From assembly GCA_958428675.1 (NCBI GenBank), contig CAUAGV010000006.1, forward strand, positions 1 through 23,654: a stretch of DNA of 23,654 nucleotides. Direction: 5' to 3'. This stretch comes from an uncultured Collinsella sp. Its GTDB lineage: Bacteria > Actinomycetota > Coriobacteriia > Coriobacteriales > Coriobacteriaceae. Positions 1 to 6,948 of this stretch are shown in pieces. The notes beneath the pieces were generated by a model that did not search any database, was not told where the DNA came from, and saw nothing but the letters and a program-made list of their open reading frames with translations. Numbering within the stretch: the first letter of the stretch is position 1; each line of letters starts with the position of its first letter. The translations under genes were made by a program, and so were the position numbers.

Positions 1-224
1 GCCAAGTAATCGTCATAGCCGGCGGTCTGTAATTGCAACAGCTGGAGATGCTCGCATGCCGTGAGCATGCCAGGGTCGATGTTGCCCAAGATCACGTCCG
101 CATCGGCGACCTGCTTGCGCGTGGCGGCGTCGGGGCTCGTGTAGATAAAGTCCTCGCCCGGAGCGCTCGACTCAAGAATTGCGCGATGGCGGTCGTTGAC
201 GGGCAACAAAACCAGGATGTTCAC
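1..224 (-). CDS. D-isomer-specific 2-hydroxyacid dehydrogenase, N-terminal part (cut by window edge)
   Basis: The reverse strand encodes about 74 residues from a GTG start, beginning (M)NILVLLPVNDRHRAILES and running off the window edge. The start is preceded by GGAGAGGA at a workable distance. The visible part resembles the N-terminal substrate-binding lobe of NAD-dependent D-2-hydroxyacid dehydrogenases. A hydrophobic beta strand comes first, then a segment in which a marked-out residue is 'a thing that arrived' (VADADVILGNIDPGML), then LQLLQLQTAGYDDYL, which is typical of the strand and helix before the hinge. Family members reduce 2-keto acids or oxidise 2-hydroxy acids in the cytoplasm. 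The Rossmann NAD site and the catalytic Arg/Glu/His residues lie outside the window, so substrate and even activity cannot be judged. It is transcribed away from the methionine aminopeptidase terminator and is a separate unit. Confidence 0.7.
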   Translation of the reverse strand, partial: MNILVLLPVNDRHRAILESSAPGEDFIYTSPDAATRKQVADADVILGNIDPGMLTACEHLQLLQLQTAGYDDYL

Positions 225-248
225 AAGCAGTCCTCTCCGCTCGAGCCA

Positions 249-273
249 CCAAAAAGGGACAGGTGTATTTTGG
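249..273. repeat. Short palindromic repeat with GGGACAG core (copy 1)
   Basis: CCAAAA (249-254) and TTTTGG (268-273) flank an AGGGACAGG core. The same AAAGGGACAG core recurs at 13852-13877 and 22779-22801, always between genes and always inside a palindrome. This copy is the most degenerate because the right arm lacks the CC pair. The layout resembles REP-type intergenic repeats mobilised by IS200-like (RAYT) transposases. No such transposase is in the window, so that link is inference. Confidence 0.5.
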
Positions 274-297
274 CAGGTTTTATCAGGCAAAACGTTC

Positions 298-344
298 AAA
301 TAAAACGCCGAATGCAAGACGAGCGTGCCCGTCAGCATCCGGCG
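298..344 (-). terminator. Rho-independent terminator of the methionine aminopeptidase gene
   Basis: Read on the minus strand, CGCCGGATGC pairs with GCATTCGGCG (10 bp, one G-U pair) around a 19-nt loop that can itself fold. The stem is followed at once by TTTTATTT. It lies 10 nt past the stop codon of the gene at 354-1241, which is the expected place. Confidence 0.75.
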
Positions 345-353
345 CACCTACAG

Positions 354-1241
354 CTACCAGCTGAGCAGTTCGTAGCCGTCCTCGGTCACCACGAGCTGTA
401 CCTCGCACTGGGCCGAATCGCTGCCGTCCTTGGTGCGCACGCACCAGCCGTCGCCCTTGCTAATCTTGATGTCGGGCGCTCCGGCATTGACCATGGGCTC
501 GATGGTAAAGACCATGCCCGGAGCCATGATGGTGTCCACATCGGGCGCCTCGGTGGTAAAGCCCACAAACGGGTCCTCGTGGAACTCCTTACCGATGCCG
601 TGTCCGCCGTACTCGCGCACCACGCTAAAACCGGCGTCCTCGACCGTCTTTTGCACGGCCTCGGCCATCACGGACAGCGGCAGCCATGGCTTGACGGCTG
701 CCAGACCCGCCTCCACGCTGGCGCGGGTGACGTCGACCAGGCGCTGGCGCTCGGCCGAGACTTCGCCGATGCAGAACATGCGGCTCGAGTCGCTAAAGTA
801 GCCGTCTAGGATCGTGGAACAGTCCACGTTGATGATGTCGCCCTCGTGCAGCACGTCCGTATCGCAGGGAATGCCGTGGCAGACCACATCATTGATCGAG
901 GTGCACACGCTCTTGGGGTAGCCCTCGTAGTTGAGGTCGGCCGGCGTGCCACCGTGCTCGACGGTGTAGTCGTAGATCATCTGGTCGATCTGGTTGGTGG
1001 TCATGCCCGCGGCGATGTGCTCGCCTACGTAGTCGAGCACGCCCACGTTGATGGCGGCGGAGCGCTTGATGCCCTCGATGTCGGCGGGCGTCTTGTAGAG
1101 CGTACGGGGCAGAACCTCCCAGCCCTCCTCCCACAGGCGCTCGAGGCGCTCGTCGAAGGCGCTGTGACATTTCTTATATTTCTTGCCGCTGCCGCACCAG
1201 CAAGCGTCGTTGCGGCCGGGCACGGGTCCTTTGTCATACAT
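354..1241 (-). CDS. map: Type I methionine aminopeptidase with N-terminal SEC-C zinc motif
   Basis: This cytoplasmic metalloprotease removes the initiator methionine from nascent proteins. The 295 residues carry an N-terminal SEC-C motif, CWCGSGKKYKKCH (C14, C16, C25, H26), a zinc-binding extension found in many bacterial MetAPs and in SecA and thought to contact ribosomes. The pita-bread catalytic domain follows from about residue 45. The five metal ligands fall in the family spacing: D140 (INVDCST), D151 (FSDSSR), H214 (GGHGIGKEFHE), E248 (FTIEPM) and E280 (AQCEVQ). H122 (VCHGIP) is the usual substrate-positioning histidine. GAAAGGAAG sits upstream of the ATG at good spacing. The gene appears monocistronic, with its own terminator at 298-344 and a large hairpin upstream at 1294-1360. 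The assignment is secure. Many genomes carry a second MetAP, which this window cannot show. Confidence 0.95.
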   Translation of the reverse strand: MYDKGPVPGRNDACWCGSGKKYKKCHSAFDERLERLWEEGWEVLPRTLYKTPADIEGIKRSAAINVGVLDYVGEHIAAGMTTNQIDQMIYDYTVEHGGTPADLNYEGYPKSVCTSINDVVCHGIPCDTDVLHEGDIINVDCSTILDGYFSDSSRMFCIGEVSAERQRLVDVTRASVEAGLAAVKPWLPLSVMAEAVQKTVEDAGFSVVREYGGHGIGKEFHEDPFVGFTTEAPDVDTIMAPGMVFTIEPMVNAGAPDIKISKGDGWCVRTKDGSDSAQCEVQLVVTEDGYELLSW

Positions 1242-1293
1242 GGCTAACTTCCTTTCATCCGCAGCTAGTATAGCCCACCCACGTGTCCATAAA

Positions 1294-1360
1294 AGTTGCG
1301 GTGATATAGTTCCGATTTAAGCGGTTTAACAGCACAAATAGGAACTATATCACCGCAACT
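1294..1360. repeat. Perfect 20-bp inverted repeat, long-hairpin element A
   Basis: The left arm AGTTGCGGTGATATAGTTCC (1294-1313) and the right arm (1341-1360) are exact reverse complements around a 27-nt centre. The element lies between the 3' end of the radical SAM gene and the 5' end of map, both on the minus strand. It could end transcription of the former, but no run of T follows either arm. The dimensions match elements at 5699-5762 and 13912-13974, which suggests a family of dispersed hairpins rather than a gene-specific terminator. Confidence 0.75.
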
Positions 1361-1401
1361 GATGGGGCGGGATGGCTGACACTAGCTGCTGCGTGGTTTT
1401 G

Positions 1402-2178
1402 CTAGTAACTCACCTGGCAGGGAATGCCGAGGGCTTGGACGCGCGCGGCAATGGCGTCGAGCACCTCGGGCGCTGCTTTGGCAAGGCCGGCGACTGGTGT
1501 CTCGCGCGCGACCGTATAGATGGTCGCCTCCTGCGGACGAATGCGCTCAAGCGCCGCGAGCCAGGGGGCAACATACTCCTCGCCGGTATTGTCGATGAGC
1601 TTGCCCTGATACTCGCCGGTCAAAAAGATCGTCTGGATAATAACGTGACCGTCAAAGCTTGCGAACGTCTCGATCTGGTGCTCGACGTCGTAGGGGCCAA
1701 CAGGCTGGTCGAGCAGCTGGATAAACGCCGGGTCGACCGTATCGAGCTTAAGGATGTTGTCGTCGACCATCGTGAGCGCATCGTGTACCTGGGGGCGGTC
1801 GGCGCGCGTGCCGTTGGAGAGCACGGCAATCTTGGTGTTTGGGGCAAGCTCGTCGCGCAGCGCGACGGCACCGGCGATGGCCTGCGGAAACTCCGGCGCG
1901 GCGGTGGGCTCGCCGTTGCCGGCAAACGTGATCACATCGGGGAGCTCGCCTTCGGCTGCCATCTCGCGCAGCTTTGCCTCGAGCGCGTCGAGTACCACGG
2001 CAGCCGTGTTGTACGGCTCGTGGCAGGGGCGCTCGGCGTTGAGGCCGTTCTCGCAGTAGATGCAGTCGAACGTGCAGATTTTGCCGCTGGCCGGCATCAT
2101 GTTGACGCCGAGCGAGAGACCAAGGCGACGGCTGCGAACGGGCCCAAAGATGGGGCTGGCATTCAAAAACGTAGACAT
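1402..2178 (-). CDS. Radical SAM protein (COG0731-like)
   Basis: The protein has 258 residues if started at the second of two close ATGs. That start was chosen because GGAG lies 9 nt before it but only 3 nt before the ATG at 2184. The open frame extends much further upstream, into the divergent promoter region and the opposite-strand hydrolase gene, but that part has no family resemblance. The radical SAM cluster-binding motif CxxxCxxC is KICTFDCIYC (C35, C39, C42), preceded by FGPVRSRRLGLSLGVNM. This opening is characteristic of the COG0731 group related to wyosine-synthesis enzymes. A glycine-rich SAM-binding stretch FAGNGEPT follows near residue 100. The 4Fe-4S cluster would cleave S-adenosylmethionine to a radical. 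The substrate is unknown, and I see no neighbour that identifies it. It is divergent from the hydrolase at 2404. Confidence 0.85.
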   Translation of the reverse strand: MSTFLNASPIFGPVRSRRLGLSLGVNMMPASGKICTFDCIYCENGLNAERPCHEPYNTAAVVLDALEAKLREMAAEGELPDVITFAGNGEPTAAPEFPQAIAGAVALRDELAPNTKIAVLSNGTRADRPQVHDALTMVDDNILKLDTVDPAFIQLLDQPVGPYDVEHQIETFASFDGHVIIQTIFLTGEYQGKLIDNTGEEYVAPWLAALERIRPQEATIYTVARETPVAGLAKAAPEVLDAIAARVQALGIPCQVSY

Positions 2179-2226
2179 AGGCATATGCTCCTCAAGACAA
2201 TTGTGCCTAAGCATAGCATCGGCTCC

Positions 2227-2251
2227 AAAGCAAGGTGCGGGCTCTTGCTTT
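2227..2251. promoter_or_regulatory. 8-bp inverted repeat in the divergent promoter region
   Basis: AAAGCAAG (2227-2234) and CTTGCTTT (2244-2251) are perfect reverse complements around a 9-nt GC-rich centre. The site lies about 50 nt upstream of the radical SAM start and 150 nt upstream of the hydrolase start. It could be an operator or a leader hairpin of the radical SAM mRNA. No protein can be assigned to it. Confidence 0.4.
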
Positions 2252-2403
2252 ACAAGTTTCGTTTTTTCACGTCGCCCATGATGCCGTGCCATGAAAAGCC
2301 TCGGGTCGGGTACAGTTAATCTGTTAACAAGGCGTAAGGCAATGCGGGTCCATCCAACCGCACTGACGTGCAACTGGATGAGCATTGATGACGGGGGTAC
2401 AAC

Positions 2404-3201
2404 ATGGATTTTACGGTCGAGAATGCGGGCACCACGATTGCCTGTCGCGAATATGCCGGCCCGGATGTGTCGCCTGATACTCCTGCCTTGGTGTGCGTGC
2501 ACGGCGCTTGTGTCGACGGCACATTTTTCGACAGCATCGCTTGTGAGCTCAGTCGCAACTACCGCGTAATTGCCTACGACCGCCGCGGCTGTGGTGGCAG
2601 CAGCGATGCGGCAGACGGCAGCTATGATCTTGCCGCTCAGGCCGCCGACCTGCAAGCCGTGATCGAACACGTTGGCGCTCCGACAAATGTGCTTGCGCAC
2701 AGCGCCGGTACGTTGGTGGCGTTGGAGCTTCTTCGTACCGAACCCCACCTCGTCGCCCGTGTGATTCTGCATGAGCCGGCTGTGTCGGCCGAAGGCGTCG
2801 GCATGGGCGCAGCTCCGGTTTTGCTCGATATGATTGCGGCTGGGAAGGTTTCAAGGGCGCTCCGGCTTTTCTTGGGAGCCCTCGGCGACTTGGACCCCGA
2901 GGCTCCTGGAACGACCGAAGCAGAAGCCAAGCATGCCCTGCGCAACGGCCGCAGTTTCATGGCAAACGAATACGGGATTACTATGACCTGCGTTCCCGAT
3001 TGGGATAGCGTTCGCGCGTCAAAAACGGTGGCCGCCGTGCTCCTGGGCGAGCTCTCGATTGGCACGCCCCGTGAGGCTGGTACGCGAGCGGCTGCCGAAT
3101 ATCTCGATTGTCTTCTCGTGACGATCCCGGGCGCGCATAACGGTCTGCGCGATCGCCCGGCAGCGGCTGCCCGGGCTGTCCGTGGCATCCTGGGGCTCTA
3201 A
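2404..3201 (+). CDS. Alpha/beta-hydrolase fold protein
   Basis: A 265-residue cytoplasmic hydrolase with no signal peptide. The oxyanion-hole strand is VCVHGAC (H33-G34). The nucleophile elbow is AHSAG (Ser100), with Ala in place of the first Gly of the usual GxSxG. A likely catalytic His is H245 in IPGAHNGLRDRP near the C-terminus. AYDRRGCGGSS at 58-68 is the strand and loop typical of esterase, lipase and haloperoxidase-like members. GGGGG lies just before the ATG. The family hydrolyses esters, amides or C-C bonds, and the substrate here cannot be read from sequence. The gene is transcribed divergently from the radical SAM gene and stands alone. The downstream 211 nt to the signalling gene holds no gene. 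Confidence 0.85.
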   Translation: MDFTVENAGTTIACREYAGPDVSPDTPALVCVHGACVDGTFFDSIACELSRNYRVIAYDRRGCGGSSDAADGSYDLAAQAADLQAVIEHVGAPTNVLAHSAGTLVALELLRTEPHLVARVILHEPAVSAEGVGMGAAPVLLDMIAAGKVSRALRLFLGALGDLDPEAPGTTEAEAKHALRNGRSFMANEYGITMTCVPDWDSVRASKTVAAVLLGELSIGTPREAGTRAAAEYLDCLLVTIPGAHNGLRDRPAAAARAVRGILGL

Positions 3202-3345
3202 CACCCGCAATGGCTAAAGCAGCCTTCACCCGCAAACGTTTCGGCCGCGTTAACAAATGTGCTCAAAACCTCACGTCTGCGACTTCAATCGCGCCGCCTG
3301 CCAACTCATAAAAATGTAACAGCATTCACGTACTTACCTGCATCG

Positions 3346-3363
3346 ACAAGGTGTTACCCTTGT
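3346..3363. promoter_or_regulatory. Small inverted repeat upstream of the signalling operon
   Basis: ACAAGG (3346-3351) and CCTTGT (3358-3363) form a 6-bp inverted repeat with a 6-nt centre, about 50 nt before the ATG at 3413. TGTAGCAT beside it could be an extended -10 element. Both are short, so this is only a candidate promoter or operator. Confidence 0.3.
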
Positions 3364-3412
3364 AGCATTTGGAACCCACCGCTACCATGCGAAACTATCG
3401 AAAGGGCCCCAT

Positions 3413-5293
3413 ATGCTCAATAATCACGAGGTCAATCTAACCGACGAGGAGGCTGCCGCTGAGGTCGCCCGCGTCGCGAAGACCTACCCCGTGGTGCGTT
3501 TGCTGTCGGCCGATCAGATTAAGAGCGAGCCTAACTGCCTGCTCGCCGGCGATCGGTGTCCTTGTTTGCGCCAGTCGAGTCTTGAGGCTTTGGCAGACTC
3601 CGATGAGGTGTCGGAGCAACTGCTCAATGATGGCACTGAGTACCGCGCTCGCCTGCGCCCTCTGAAGGTCGAGGGCGAGCCTCACGTCCTGCTGATGGTG
3701 CGTCCGATTGATGAGCAAGAGGCTGCAGAAGAGGACCTTGTCTACACCGACGTGCTGACGAATGTGCGCAATCGCCGATATTACGAGGAAAAGCTCCGAA
3801 GCGCCCGCATGAATGCCGGCGTTGCGATGATCGACCTTGATGATTTTAGGGTCTTCAACGATACATGTGGCCGTCATGCCGGCGACCTTGCGCTCGGTGC
3901 TGTGGCGACAGCCATACGCAGCGGAATCCGTTCGACTGACGAGCTTGTGCGCTATGGCTGCGACAAGTTTGTGGTTGTCATGCCCAATATTCCCTCCGAT
4001 GACTTCACCCGTCGCCTGCATCAGGTGTCCGATGCCGTTCGTTCTACGATTATTCCGGGCCATGAGTACGTGAGCTTGACGGCATGTGTTGGTGGCGTTC
4101 GCATTCATGGCGAGACGGTCGATGAGGGCGTTGGCCGCGCTGCCCAGTTATTGAGCCGCGCTAAGGCAAAAGCCGGTACGGTCGTGACCGATGCCGATTC
4201 CATCGAGGCCTTCCAAAGCGAAAAGCCCTTGGTGCTTATTATCGATGACTCCGAGATGAACCGAGCCATTCTCAGCGAGATGCTCAAGGACGAGTATTGC
4301 ATCCTCGAGGCCGATAACGGTCGTATAGCGCTCGACATGGTCGACCGCTATGGCGATGAGTTGTCGCTCGTGATGCTGGACATTGTCATGCCGGGCATAA
4401 GCGGCTTTGAGGTGCTGGCCGATCTGTCGCGCCGAACGGGTATCGACAATCTGCCTGTCATCATGATTTCGAGCGAAGATTCCGATGATATGGTTCTGCG
4501 CGCGTACGAGCTGGGCGCCTCGGACTATATCAACCGCCCGTTTGACTCCCGTATCGTGCGCCGCCGCGTAAGCAACACCATCCGCCTGTACGCCAAACAG
4601 CGCCGCCTGACGAGCCTGCTGTCCCAGCAGTACAACGAGCGCGTCAAGAACAGTCGCATGCTCATCGACATCATGGCCGGCGTCATGGAGCTTCGCAACG
4701 GCGAGAGCGGCAGGCACGTTACGAACATCGAGAAGCTGACCGAGCTGCTGCTTGGCTGTCTGGTCCAGCGTAGCGGCACGGTCTCCCTCGACAATGAGGA
4801 ACGCTCTACGATCGCCCTGGCTTCGGCGCTGCACGATATCGGCAAGATGTCGATTGACGATGCGATTCTCAACAAGCCCGGACGCCTTACGCCCGATGAG
4901 TTCGAGATTATGAAGACGCATACCACGATCGGCGCCGACATGCTGCTTGAGCTGGGTAGCCATCACGCCGGCAATGCGCTTATGGAATATGCGTACCAGA
5001 TTGCGCGTTGGCACCACGAGCGCTGGGACGGCAAGGGTTATCCCGATGGCCTTAAGGGCGACGATATCCCCATCGCCGCGCAGGTGGTTTCGGTGGCTGA
5101 CGTGTACGATGCGCTGACGAGCGTGCGCGTATACAAAGACGCTATCCCGCACAAGGAGGCAATCCAGATGATCCTGGACGGTAAGTGCGGCACCTTTAAC
5201 CCGCTGTTGCTCGACTGCCTGCTCGAGGTGCAAGACCGTATTGCCGAGACGTTGGCACGCCCCGCCGACGTTGTCGCGTTTCCCACGATTTAG
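3413..5293 (+). CDS. GGDEF-like / receiver / HD-GYP signalling protein
   Basis: The 626 residues hold four parts. Residues 1-105 form an unassigned sensor-like region with a Cys cluster (C42, C49, C51). Residues 110-260 are a GGDEF-type domain opening with TDVLTNVRNRRYYEE. Its signature is YGCDKF (181-186) instead of YGGDEF, so it is probably not an active diguanylate cyclase. Residues 272-395 are a receiver domain with acidic pair D278/D279 and phospho-acceptor D323 (VMLDIVMPG). Its usual conserved Lys is Arg375 (INRPFD). Residues 415-615 are an HD-GYP domain with H474-D475 (LHDIGK) and HHERWDGKGYP (534-544), which normally hydrolyses cyclic di-GMP. The metal and substrate motifs of that domain look intact. 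GAAAGGG precedes the ATG. The HPt gene 24 nt downstream suggests that phosphorelay input through the receiver controls the phosphodiesterase. Confidence 0.92.
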   Translation: MLNNHEVNLTDEEAAAEVARVAKTYPVVRLLSADQIKSEPNCLLAGDRCPCLRQSSLEALADSDEVSEQLLNDGTEYRARLRPLKVEGEPHVLLMVRPIDEQEAAEEDLVYTDVLTNVRNRRYYEEKLRSARMNAGVAMIDLDDFRVFNDTCGRHAGDLALGAVATAIRSGIRSTDELVRYGCDKFVVVMPNIPSDDFTRRLHQVSDAVRSTIIPGHEYVSLTACVGGVRIHGETVDEGVGRAAQLLSRAKAKAGTVVTDADSIEAFQSEKPLVLIIDDSEMNRAILSEMLKDEYCILEADNGRIALDMVDRYGDELSLVMLDIVMPGISGFEVLADLSRRTGIDNLPVIMISSEDSDDMVLRAYELGASDYINRPFDSRIVRRRVSNTIRLYAKQRRLTSLLSQQYNERVKNSRMLIDIMAGVMELRNGESGRHVTNIEKLTELLLGCLVQRSGTVSLDNEERSTIALASALHDIGKMSIDDAILNKPGRLTPDEFEIMKTHTTIGADMLLELGSHHAGNALMEYAYQIARWHHERWDGKGYPDGLKGDDIPIAAQVVSVADVYDALTSVRVYKDAIPHKEAIQMILDGKCGTFNPLLLDCLLEVQDRIAETLARPADVVAFPTI

Positions 5294-5317
5294 TTTGACC
5301 AAAGGAGTTTTTAACCC

Positions 5318-5674
5318 ATGATTTCCATGCGTGAGGCGTATGAGAAGATCGGCTCTAATTATGATGACGCGTGCGCTCGGCTGATGGGCGAGGAAATGCT
5401 TGCCCGCTTTGCCCTCAAGTTTTTGGATGACGAGAGCATGGACAAGCTGGAGGCCGCCATGGCGGCAGGAGACGCCGAAGGTGCGTTTATGGCAGCGCAC
5501 ACGCTCAAGGGCGTGAGCCAGAACCTGGGATTCGATAATCTGTACGAGCCGGCGGTCGTGGTAACCGAAGCGCTGCGCGGCGCCGATGCCGTTGACGGCG
5601 CTCGCGAGGGAATGCACGCGCTGCAGCAGCAATATGCGGCAACGATGTCGGCCTTGCGCGAGGCGGCCGAGTAA
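5318..5674 (+). CDS. Single-domain HPt phosphotransfer protein
   Basis: A 118-residue all-helical protein with the HPt motif AHTLKGVSQNLGF. His61 is the expected phospho-accepting residue, followed by the usual LKG. AAAGGAG lies 10 nt before the first ATG. A second ATG at codon 4 is possible but less well placed. HPt proteins carry a phosphoryl group between the receiver of a hybrid histidine kinase and a terminal receiver. The upstream gene in the same operon has a receiver domain and is the obvious partner. No histidine kinase lies in the window, so the donor must be encoded elsewhere. The length is typical of stand-alone HPt proteins. Confidence 0.88.
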   Translation: MISMREAYEKIGSNYDDACARLMGEEMLARFALKFLDDESMDKLEAAMAAGDAEGAFMAAHTLKGVSQNLGFDNLYEPAVVVTEALRGADAVDGAREGMHALQQQYAATMSALREAAE

Positions 5675-5698
5675 GAGCTCGCGAGCTTTGATGACTAT

Positions 5699-5762
5699 GA
5701 GAGTGGATAATCTCCCGTTTTAGGCCCGGTGGCGGCCTCAAAGTGGGAGATTGTCCACTCTC
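5699..5762. repeat. Long-hairpin element B, possible terminator of the HPt operon
   Basis: GAGAGTGGATAATCTCCC (5699-5716) faces its reverse complement at 5745-5762 with one G-T pair in 18. The centre contains AGGCC and GGCCT, which extend the pairing. It begins 25 nt after the HPt stop codon and may end that transcript, although only a short TCG follows. Its overall size matches the palindromes at 1294-1360 and 13912-13974. Confidence 0.7.
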
Positions 5763-5850
5763 GTTCGATACGTGTCCAAAAATCCACGCTCACCCCTTCT
5801 GATTGGTGAATTGCCTATGCACACTGTCGGGGCTTTCCGCATGCAATCCA

Positions 5851-5884
5851 TATCGTTGTTCGATAAACTGTTCGAATAACGATA
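5851..5884. promoter_or_regulatory. Probable operator upstream of the DUF2975/HTH operon
   Basis: TATCGTTGTTCGA (5851-5863) and TCGAATAACGATA (5872-5884) are inverted with 12 of 13 matches around an 8-nt spacer. The site ends 20 nt before the ATG at 5905. Such symmetry is what a dimeric Cro/CI-type repressor binds. The operon encodes one, so autoregulation is the simplest reading. The outer heptamer AACGATA is repeated at the ABC-transporter promoter (6904-6948). Confidence 0.6.
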
Positions 5885-5904
5885 GAGTCGATGAGGGTGA
5901 GTGT

Positions 5905-6465
5905 ATGTCCAACAGCGTTCAGCGTATGGCCAAGGCGGGCGAAAATATCAGGAACCTCGGTTTTTGCATGGCAGCCGTTTTTGCAGGGATGCTCGTCGCT
6001 TTTGCCGCGTTGGTTGTTTACGTGATCTGGTATGCGGTTACAAACGTTGCTTCTGTCGATTCTTTCGGTGTCGTGACGCTTCTCGATGGCGGGTGCATCG
6101 TTATCCCAAGCGGACTGTGCCTGGCGCTCGTCGTGGGTATTTCGCTTGTCGTTTTGTGCGGGATCAGCCGTAACATCTCTCGGGGCGTCTCGCCCTTTAC
6201 CAAGACGCATGTGCGGCTTATCCGTGTTCTCGCGCTTGCCTTTGCTGTTAACGCCGCGGTTTCGCTTGTTGGTGCCTATGGATCGGTCAATCTCACCATT
6301 GGCGGACTGGAGCTTTACATCGTGCCTCATTCCTTCGTTATTGAGATTTGCCAAGGCGCTACCTTTGATGCGGGGTCGTTTATCGGCGCAGTTGTCTGTT
6401 TGTTTATCTCGGCGATCTGGAGTTATGCCTCGCTGCTCCAAGAGCAGTCTGACGAGCTTGTGTAG
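5905..6465 (+). CDS. DUF2975 family membrane protein
   Basis: The 186 residues have four predicted membrane helices near 19-44, 67-86, 106-127 and 158-178. SRGVSPFTK at about 92-100, between helices 2 and 3, is typical of DUF2975 (YoaS-like) proteins. The ATG at 5905 was chosen over an in-frame start 102 nt upstream. GAGGGTGAG precedes it, the upstream extension is Cys-rich and unlike the family, and that extension would overlap the operator at 5851-5884. The protein sits 8 nt before a small HTH regulator, a pairing seen widely in Firmicutes and Actinobacteria (YoaS/YozG type). Its biochemical role is unknown. A function as membrane partner or sensor of the regulator is only a guess. Confidence 0.82.
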   Translation: MSNSVQRMAKAGENIRNLGFCMAAVFAGMLVAFAALVVYVIWYAVTNVASVDSFGVVTLLDGGCIVIPSGLCLALVVGISLVVLCGISRNISRGVSPFTKTHVRLIRVLALAFAVNAAVSLVGAYGSVNLTIGGLELYIVPHSFVIEICQGATFDAGSFIGAVVCLFISAIWSYASLLQEQSDELV

Positions 6466-6473
6466 GAGGGAAC

Positions 6474-6803
6474 ATGAGCTATCTCATCATCGAGCTTGAG
6501 ACGCAGCTGCTTAAGACCGGAAAGACCAGCGCTGATCTGATTCGGGCCACGGGGCATACTCCGGCTAATATTTCAAAGCTTAGAAACGGAAAGATAAAAG
6601 CTATTCGCCTAAAGACGCTTCTCGATATCTGTGATGAGCTTGATTGTCAACCGGGAGATATTATTCAGCGCGTGAGTGAGAAAGAGCTTGAGGAGCTTAT
6701 TGTTGAGCGTGCAAAAAACGTTGTGAGGCAGATGCGGGACGGCGGAGGCAATGAGGCGTCGCTTCCGACATCAGTCTTTGCTGTCGATTTGAGCGACGAG
6801 TAG
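6474..6803 (+). CDS. Cro/CI-type HTH transcriptional regulator (YozG-like)
   Basis: A 109-residue protein. Residues 5-65 form a helix-turn-helix: LLKTGKTSADLIRATGHTPA, then ISKLRNGKIKAIRLKTLLDI, then CDELDCQPGDII. This matches the small regulators that accompany DUF2975 genes. The C-terminal 40 residues are charged and have no recognised domain. AGGAGG just before the ATG overlaps the stop region of the upstream gene, so the two are co-translated. It probably binds the palindrome at 5851-5884. The related heptamers at 6904-6948 suggest it also controls the exporter downstream. A terminator at 6842-6872 separates it from that exporter. Confidence 0.88.
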   Translation: MSYLIIELETQLLKTGKTSADLIRATGHTPANISKLRNGKIKAIRLKTLLDICDELDCQPGDIIQRVSEKELEELIVERAKNVVRQMRDGGGNEASLPTSVFAVDLSDE

Positions 6804-6841
6804 CTTAAGACGAACAACTAAAACGAAATATCAGCGTGAAG

Positions 6842-6872
6842 GGACCCGTGTCTAACACGGGTTCTTTCTTTT
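6842..6872 (+). terminator. Rho-independent terminator after the HTH regulator
   Basis: GGACCCGTG (6842-6850) pairs with CACGGGTTC (6856-6864) around a 5-nt loop with one G-U pair, then TTTCTTTT follows. It lies 39 nt past the stop codon of the regulator gene and just before the exporter promoter. Confidence 0.8.
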
Positions 6873-6880
6873 AGATTATC

Positions 6881-6909
6881 TTGACAAATATGAGTTATCG
6901 AAAAACAAT
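6881..6909 (+). promoter_or_regulatory. Sigma-A-type promoter of the ABC exporter operon
   Basis: A consensus -35 TTGACA (6881-6886) is followed after 17 nt by AACAAT (6904-6909), which matches 4 of 6 positions of TATAAT. It lies directly downstream of a terminator and 39 nt before the ATG at 6948. The -10 element overlaps the first AAC(A/G)ATA heptamer. Confidence 0.65.
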
Positions 6910-6948
6910 AACAACTATGGAAAACGATAAAGTAAAGAAGGAACGATA
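6904..6948 (+). promoter_or_regulatory. Three AAC(A/G)ATA heptamers at exact 19-nt spacing
   Basis: AACAATA at 6904-6910, AACGATA at 6923-6929 and AACGATA at 6942-6948 begin exactly 19 nt apart. They overlap the -10 element, the leader and the start codon of the exporter ATPase gene. The first lies in a 13-mer that matches 11 of 13 bases of the right arm of the operator at 5872-5884. Binding here would block transcription initiation. The likely binder is the HTH protein at 6474-6803. Confidence 0.55.

Noticed and set aside
2315..2328. GTTAA/TTAAC inverted pair as an operator
   Set aside because: Five-base arms are too short to separate from chance in an AT-rich promoter region.
2179..2772. 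Upstream extension of the radical SAM frame
   Set aside because: The extension has no family similarity, overlaps the hydrolase gene on the other strand and leaves a good ribosome-binding site unused.
4148..5632. 494-codon open frame on the minus strand
   Set aside because: It is opposite the clear GGDEF/REC/HD-GYP and HPt genes, whose domain motifs are unambiguous.
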